Shown: one piece after another, positions 59,658-64,000 of the stretch
Layout of the letters: the number at the start of each line of letters is the position of its first letter
Position numbering within the stretch: the stretch's first letter is position 1
Assembly (NCBI RefSeq): GCF_028743515.2
Contig: NZ_CP117969.2
Coordinates: forward strand, 2,203,501 to 2,267,500
Direction: 5' to 3'
DNA length: 64,000 nucleotides
Source: Imtechella halotolerans
Lineage (GTDB): Bacteria > Bacteroidota > Bacteroidia > Flavobacteriales > Flavobacteriaceae
Notes under the pieces: generated by a model
Database searches by the model: none
What the model saw: only the letters and a program-made list of their open reading frames with translations
Told to the model about the DNA's origin: nothing
Program-made: the position numbers and the translations under genes

Positions 59658-59665
59658 TACCTTTG
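59658..59665 (+). promoter_or_regulatory. candidate -7 box of ahcY
   Basis: TACCTTTG fits TAnnTTTG and would give a leader of about 85 nt that contains the hairpin at 59707-59730. Confidence 0.4.
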
Positions 59666-59706
59666 CACTCTTACTTTGAACACAGAAGTATTGTAAAAAA
59701 AATCAT

Positions 59707-59730
59707 TTGCAGCGATTAAAAATGCTGCAA
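59707..59730 (+). promoter_or_regulatory. leader hairpin upstream of ahcY
   Basis: TTGCAGC/GCTGCAA, a perfect 7-bp stem with a 10-nt loop. CATTTG (59704-59709) can also pair with CAAATG (59734-59739), so two overlapping folds are possible. No known SAM or SAH riboswitch consensus is matched by eye. Confidence 0.4.
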
Positions 59731-59756
59731 TTTCAAATGTAAAATAAAAAAATTAT

Positions 59757-61073
59757 ATGAGCACGAAAACCGTTCCTTACGTTGCCTACAAAGTTAAAGA
59801 CATTTCTCTGGCTGAATGGGGAAGAAAAGAAATTGAATTGGCAGAAGCCGAAATGCCCGGTCTTATGTCTTTACGTGAAGAATATAAAGATCAACAACCT
59901 CTTAAAGGAGCTCGTATTGCTGGTTGCCTACACATGACTATACAAACCGCAGTTTTAATAGAAACACTTGTGGCTTTAGGTGCAGAAGTAACCTGGAGTT
60001 CATGTAATATTTTCTCAACTCAAGACCAAGCTGCTGCTGCTATTGCTGCTGCTGGAATTCCCGTATACGCGTGGAAAGGGATGAATGAAGAAGAATTTGA
60101 CTGGTGCATTGAACAAACTCTCTTCTTTGGAGAAGATCGCAAGCCATTAAATATGATCTTAGATGACGGTGGCGATCTTACCAATATGGTTCTTGACAGA
60201 TACCCTGAGTTGGCTACGGAGATCAAAGGTCTATCTGAAGAAACAACCACAGGGGTTCACCGTCTATATGAACGTGTTAAAAATGGGACACTACCAATGC
60301 CTGCTATTAACGTAAATGATTCCGTTACAAAATCAAAATTTGATAACAAATATGGTTGTCGTGAAAGTGCAGTTGATGCTATACGTCGAGCTACCGATGT
60401 AATGCTTGCAGGAAAACGAGTAATTGTATGCGGATATGGCGATGTTGGAAAAGGAACTGCAGCCTCATTCCGTGGAGCAGGATCTATTGTAACCGTTACT
60501 GAAATTGATCCAATTTGCGCTTTACAGGCTGCAATGGATGGTTTTGAAGTTAAAAAACTAGATACGGTCATTGAAAAAGCCGACATTGTAATTACAACTA
60601 CAGGAAATAAAGACATAGTCGTAGGTCGCCATTTTGAAAAAATGAAAGACAAAACCATTGTGTGCAATATTGGTCATTTTGACAACGAAATTGACATGGC
60701 CTGGTTAAACAAAACATACGGTGATTCTAAAGTGGAAATTAAACCACAAGTAGACAAATACCGTATTGGAGGTAATGACATTATTATTTTGGCAGAAGGG
60801 CGTTTAGTAAACTTAGGTTGTGCTACTGGACACCCAAGTTTTGTCATGAGTAATTCTTTTACAAATCAAACTCTGGCACAAATAGAATTATGGAATTACG
60901 CAGATAAATATGAAAATGACGTCTATACACTTCCAAAACATTTAGATGAAAAAGTAGCACGTCTCCATTTAGAAAAAATTGGGGTAGAGCTGGAAGTACT
61001 AAATGAAGAACAAGCCAATTATATAGGTGTAACTGTGGAAGGCCCGTACAAACCTGATTATTACAGATACTAA
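59757..61073 (+). CDS. ahcY: adenosylhomocysteinase
   Basis: 438 residues, normal length. Signatures: [25 protein letters not shown] and [16 protein letters not shown] near the N-terminus, the NAD-binding [32 protein letters not shown] (about 220-250), [20 protein letters not shown] (Lys/Asp site) and the C-terminal KPDYYRY. It hydrolyses S-adenosylhomocysteine to adenosine and homocysteine. Monocistronic; leader hairpin upstream and strong terminator downstream. Confidence 0.97.
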   Translation: MSTKTVPYVAYKVKDISLAEWGRKEIELAEAEMPGLMSLREEYKDQQPLKGARIAGCLHMTIQTAVLIETLVALGAEVTWSSCNIFSTQDQAAAAIAAAGIPVYAWKGMNEEEFDWCIEQTLFFGEDRKPLNMILDDGGDLTNMVLDRYPELATEIKGLSEETTTGVHRLYERVKNGTLPMPAINVNDSVTKSKFDNKYGCRESAVDAIRRATDVMLAGKRVIVCGYGDVGKGTAASFRGAGSIVTVTEIDPICALQAAMDGFEVKKLDTVIEKADIVITTTGNKDIVVGRHFEKMKDKTIVCNIGHFDNEIDMAWLNKTYGDSKVEIKPQVDKYRIGGNDIIILAEGRLVNLGCATGHPSFVMSNSFTNQTLAQIELWNYADKYENDVYTLPKHLDEKVARLHLEKIGVELEVLNEEQANYIGVTVEGPYKPDYYRY

Positions 61074-61087
61074 GCGTAATATAGTAT

Positions 61088-61115
61088 AAAAGCCCTTGCA
61101 AATGCAAGGGCTTTT
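61088..61115 (+). terminator. terminator of ahcY
   Basis: AAAAGCCCTTGC pairs perfectly with GCAAGGGCTTTT (12 bp, 4-nt loop) and is followed by more T. 15 bp after the stop. Confidence 0.92.
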
Positions 61116-61311
61116 TTAAAACACACAATAGCTACTTTAAATTTCCCCAAGCAGCCACTTATATACTAACTACGTTGAATAGTGAGTCTTACAAAACAAC
61201 AAAACGTATGTTATTACTGCGTATGTTTTGTGTGATTTTAGGATTATGAAACAGCCATCAGCATTGTTTTTTTAGTAACATTCCGATAACGTTTCCAATA
61301 ATATTCTTACT

Positions 61312-61345
61312 AAAAAAGCCTTCCCAAAATTGGGAAGGCTTTTTT
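61312..61345 (-). terminator. terminator of rplU-rpmA
   Basis: Perfect 14-bp inverted repeat AAAAAAGCCTTCCC/GGGAAGGCTTTTTT with a 6-nt loop, 23 bp after the rpmA stop; works on both strands. Confidence 0.92.
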
Positions 61346-61367
61346 AAAATTATAAAAGAACTATTTC

Positions 61368-61628
61368 CTAAGCCTCGAATGGTACTACAGAAACATAAGA
61401 CTTATTGTCTCTCTTCTTTTCAAATTTTACAACACCATCTACTTTAGCGTGCAATGTATGGTCTTTACCCATATACACGTTTTCACCTGGATGGTGAGCG
61501 GTACCACGTTGACGAATAATAATATTACCGGCAATTGCAGCTTGACCGCCAAAAATCTTAACACCTAAACGTTTCGATTCTGATTCTCTACCGTTCTTGG
61601 AACTACCTACACCTTTCTTGTGTGCCAT
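61368..61628 (-). CDS. rpmA: 50S ribosomal protein L27
   Basis: 86 residues. [29 protein letters not shown] is the universal L27 start; [23 protein letters not shown] follows. The N-terminal tail reaches the peptidyl transferase centre. It lies 26 bp downstream of rplU, the usual order. No N-terminal Firmicutes-type cleavable extension is present. Confidence 0.98.
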   Translation of the reverse strand: MAHKKGVGSSKNGRESESKRLGVKIFGGQAAIAGNIIIRQRGTAHHPGENVYMGKDHTLHAKVDGVVKFEKKRDNKSYVSVVPFEA

Positions 61629-61654
61629 GACGTTTTATATTTTTACGGTTAGAC

Positions 61655-62140
61655 TTAGCTTAACGCTTCTATTAATTCTGCTTTCTTCATTGAAGAGTAT
61701 CCCTCAATGCCTTTTTCTTTAGCTATATCTCTCAACTCAGCTACAGTCAATTTACTCAAATCATCTGCAGGAGCTGCAACTTCAGCTTCTTTTTTAGCCT
61801 CTACTTTCTTTTCTGCTTTTTTAGCTCCAGAAGCTATAATATTCTCAACTAAAATTTCAGTAAGAGATTGACGGTGACCATTTTTCACCTTGTATCCTTT
61901 ACGTCTTTTCTTTTTGAAAACAATTACTTTATCACCTTTAAGGTGCTTAACTACTTTTACTTCTACTGAAGCTCCAGTTATAGCTGGGGCGCCTATAGTA
62001 ACTTCACCATTGTTGTCTAAAAGAAGTACATTGTCAAAAGAAACTTTCGACCCTTCCTCACTAGCCAAACGATGAACGAATACTTTCTGGTCTTTTGCAA
62101 CTTTGAATTGCTGCCCTGCTATCTCTACAATTGCGTACAT
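61655..62140 (-). CDS. rplU: 50S ribosomal protein L21 with C-terminal SAP/Rho-N-like extension
   Basis: 161 residues; ordinary L21 is about 103. The core (1-104) has MYAIVEIAGQQFKV and VFKKKRRKGYKVKNGHRQSLTEI. Then comes an Ala/Lys/Glu-rich linker (105-127) and a helix-extension-helix motif (128-161: LSKLTVAELRDIAKEKGIEGYSSMKKAELIEALS) typical of SAP or Rho N-terminal domains, which bind nucleic acid. Such tails occur in other Bacteroidota L21 proteins; their role is unknown. A full promoter (62199-62229) and a short leader hairpin precede it. Confidence 0.95.
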   Translation of the reverse strand: MYAIVEIAGQQFKVAKDQKVFVHRLASEEGSKVSFDNVLLLDNNGEVTIGAPAITGASVEVKVVKHLKGDKVIVFKKKRRKGYKVKNGHRQSLTEILVENIIASGAKKAEKKVEAKKEAEVAAPADDLSKLTVAELRDIAKEKGIEGYSSMKKAELIEALS

Positions 62141-62171
62141 AGCGTATCGTTTAAAATTTAGTTAACTACTT

Positions 62172-62192
62172 CCTTACAGCTTATCGGTAAGG
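62172..62192 (-). promoter_or_regulatory. short leader hairpin of rplU
   Basis: CCTTAC (62172-62177) and GTAAGG (62187-62192) form a 6-bp stem with a 9-nt loop at the predicted 5' end of the rplU-rpmA transcript. Confidence 0.35.
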
Positions 62193-62198
62193 CGGGTG

Positions 62199-62229
62199 CA
62201 AATATACAGCTAAATACTTAAACTGCAAA
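62199..62229 (-). promoter_or_regulatory. promoter of rplU-rpmA
   Basis: Minus strand TTTG (62226-62229), 19-bp spacer, TATATTTG (62199-62206): a full consensus Bacteroidota promoter. The leader would be about 53 nt. Confidence 0.65.
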
Positions 62230-62233
62230 TGTT

Positions 62234-62692
62234 TTATTCCTTACTGCTAGTTTTTTTTAAATTCCAGCTGGGTTTAAACTTTTGCATAAATGTTAAAGTT
62301 AAAATTACTGTCGATGCCGCACCTTCAATCAATAGACCAAAAACAAGTACACCAGGACCTACTTTAAAATCACGCATCCATCCTCCCATTACTTTTTCAG
62401 GAAACTCTGGGTTTAGATGAAACATATAAATAGCCATGAAAACTGAAAAAATAATTGTTGCTAGAAAACCAGTATATAAACCTGTAACAAAACCATTATA
62501 ATAAGTAAAGTTGTCACCAGATAGGGCTCGTTTCCTTTTAATAGACAAATATATTCCGAAAGCCATTATCACCCCATTAAACAGCCTAAGTGTAGTATTT
62601 TCATGCAAGTCAAATAACTTAACAATTAAAAAATAAGCTATCAAGCCAATGGCGGTTATTATTCCATACCGCATATGCACATTTGTTTTCAT
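62234..62692 (-). CDS. DUF4199 membrane protein
   Basis: 152 residues with four transmembrane helices (IITAIGLIAYFLIVKLF, TLRLFNGVIMAFGIYLSI, YNGFVTGLYTGFLATIIFSVFMAIYMF, GPGVLVFGLLIEGAASTVILTLTF). The layout matches DUF4199, a Bacteroidota inner-membrane family of unknown function. Its stop is very near the rplU promoter, but no terminator is evident between them. Confidence 0.75.
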   Translation of the reverse strand: MKTNVHMRYGIITAIGLIAYFLIVKLFDLHENTTLRLFNGVIMAFGIYLSIKRKRALSGDNFTYYNGFVTGLYTGFLATIIFSVFMAIYMFHLNPEFPEKVMGGWMRDFKVGPGVLVFGLLIEGAASTVILTLTFMQKFKPSWNLKKTSSKE

Positions 62693-62880
62693 ACCTATTG
62701 AATTGACTTATTAATACCCAATTAAATTACAAAAAAAATATTCTTCTCAAGCACACTTAATAAATAAATACTTTCATTAACAGCACTTTACGGCTGTATC
62801 GTCTTTTTATAAGATAAAAAGTGTAACTTTAAAGAACCACCACCTACATATATCTAAAGCAACTCAATAATTAAATCCAT

Positions 62881-64000
62881 AATGAAACAATTTATTTTCT
62901 CAATGGCCACCATACTCTCAATTGGAAGTTCTTCTTTGGCACAAGAAGTGACATTTCAAGAGTATGAATTAGATAATGGCCTTCATGTCATTCTGCATCA
63001 AGACAATTCAGCACCAGTGGTAGCTACAGCTGTAATGTACCACGTTGGATCCAAGGATGAAGATCCAGGTCGTACAGGATTTGCTCACTTTTTCGAACAC
63101 CTCCTTTTTGAAGGAACAAAGAATATCGAACGTGGAAAGTGGTTTGACATTGTTTCCGCTCAAGGAGGAACCAACAACGCAAACACCACTCAAGATCGCA
63201 CATATTACTACGAGGTATTTCCCTCCAATAGTCTTGAATTAGGTCTATGGATGGAATCTGAACGCATGCTTCATCCTGTTATTAATCAAATAGGAGTAGA
63301 TACTCAAAATGAAGTAGTAAAAGAAGAGAAAAGACAACGTATTGACAACGCTCCTTATGGAAAAATAATGTATCGTACTGGATTATATCCTCATCTATTT
63401 AAAAAGCACAATTATGGCAAATCAGTAATTGGCAGTATGGAAGATTTAGATGCCGCCAAATTAGAAGAATTCATTGCTTTCAATGACAAATTCTACAACC
63501 CAAACAATGCGGTTTTAGTGGTAGCAGGTGATATCAATGTAACCGAAACCAAAAAAATGATACAAGAATACTTTGGACCTATCCCTAATAAAGCTCCAAA
63601 ATTCCAGCGTACCAAAATAGAAGAAGAACCTATTACAGAGGCTATTAAAGTAACGGAGTATGACAGCAATATACAAGTTCCTATGAAGGTATTGGTATAC
63701 AGAACCCCTGACATGAAAGATAGAGACACCTATGTTCTTAACTACATCTCTACCTTACTTACTGGTGGAAAAAGCTCTCGTATGTATAAAAAAATGGTTG
63801 ACGAAAAGAAAATGGCACTTCAGGTGATCGCTTTTGCTGACGCACTAGAAGACTATGGAACCTATATTATGGCAGCATTACCTATAGGCAACATCTCATT
63901 AGACGACCTCCAAACTGAAATGGATACTGAAATTGAGCGTATTCAAAACGAACTAATAACGGAAAAAGAATACCAAACAATTCGAAATAAGTTCGAGAAT
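62881..64000 (+). CDS. M16 family zinc peptidase (pitrilysin-like), cut by window edge
   Basis: At least 373 residues; the stop is beyond the window. A signal peptide (1-20, SSSLA-QE) sends it to the periplasm. The inverted zinc motif HxxEH is HFFEH (His69, Glu72, His73) in GFAHFFEHLLFEGT, with the distal Glu in NEVVKEEKRQR. FYNPNNAVLVVAGDINVTET and LLTGGKSSRMYKKMVDEKKMA are typical of the family. In Flavobacteriia a second M16 gene often follows to form a pair. It degrades peptides in the periplasm. Confidence 0.93.

Noticed and set aside
59701-59756. Known SAM or SAH riboswitch upstream of ahcY
   Set aside because: The hairpin does not contain the conserved blocks I know for SAM-I, SAM-II or SAH elements.
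60257-60667. 136-residue ORF antisense to ahcY
   Set aside because: The longest shadow frame in the window, but it is wholly inside ahcY and has no recognisable domain.
1-64000. CRISPR array, insertion sequences, prophage, tRNA or rRNA genes
   Set aside because: No periodic repeats with spacers, no transposase or integrase motifs, no terminal inverted repeats and no tRNA-like cloverleaf were seen in the intergenic regions read by eye; a tRNAscan run would be needed to be certain for tRNAs.

Overview
The window is a chromosomal segment of a member of the Bacteroidota, most likely a marine-type Flavobacteriaceae. Evidence: AT-rich DNA; a SusC/SusD pair; an amylase with a type IX secretion C-terminal domain; many Bacteroidota-restricted families (DUF4296, DUF4271, DUF3098, DUF3127, DUF4301, DUF4199, DUF423); no Shine-Dalgarno-like leaders; and repeated promoters of the Bacteroidota sigma type (TTG / TAnnTTTG). 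I see no phage, insertion sequence, CRISPR array, rRNA or tRNA. Most of the window is compact housekeeping DNA with two accessory-type areas.

Layout. 1-13193: a starch/maltodextrin utilisation locus. A beta-phosphoglucomutase (partial), an MFS sugar transporter and a LacI regulator lie on the minus strand. Divergent from them are susC, susD, a susE-like lipoprotein, a T9SS-secreted GH13 amylase and an unknown surface lipoprotein. Glucan would be bound and cut at the cell surface, imported by SusCD, moved to the cytoplasm by the MFS carrier and phosphorolysed (pgmB implies a maltose phosphorylase outside the window). 13522-16404: ferredoxin, ferredoxin reductase, NifU-type scaffold and Mrp carrier, an Fe-S/electron-transfer group. 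16655-21275: alkyltransferase-like protein, LysE exporter, TrmB, a glycosyltransferase and a PhoR/PhoB-like two-component pair. 21663-33616: LuxE-like protein, TyrS, epimerase, DUF4296-dihydroorotase-GT2, DUF4271-HemD, PckA, DUF423, saccharopine dehydrogenase and an Lrp regulator. 33914-48171: metallopeptidase, LeuS, patatin, ketopantoate reductase, the ftsX-DUF3098-uppP-truB cluster, TonB-like protein, Tag, Aat, flavin reductase, a histidine kinase, HIT protein and GreA.

48288-58561 is the most interesting part. A TonB-dependent receptor (48786-50963) is preceded by a clear TPP riboswitch, which makes it a candidate outer-membrane thiamine receptor. About 5 kb away a tightly overlapping operon encodes a YkoF-type thiamine-binding protein, a PnuC/PnuT-type permease, a NadR-like P-loop kinase and DUF4301, a protein with nucleotidyltransferase-like motifs. 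Together they suggest a thiamine salvage system whose kinase and DUF4301 steps are not described to my knowledge. Between the two halves lie a hybrid histidine kinase, a sigma-54-dependent response regulator and a small PepSY-like secreted protein with a near-consensus sigma-54 promoter.

59005-64000: phosphopantetheinyl transferase, AhcY, ribosomal proteins L27 and L21 (L21 carries a SAP/Rho-N-like tail), DUF4199 and the start of an M16 peptidase. Regulatory signals readable directly include perfect terminator hairpins between convergent genes, a terminator-like hairpin at the very start of the greA transcript, near-leaderless promoters, and direct repeats upstream of the PhoB-like gene. All functional names come from motif recognition by eye; no database search was run.
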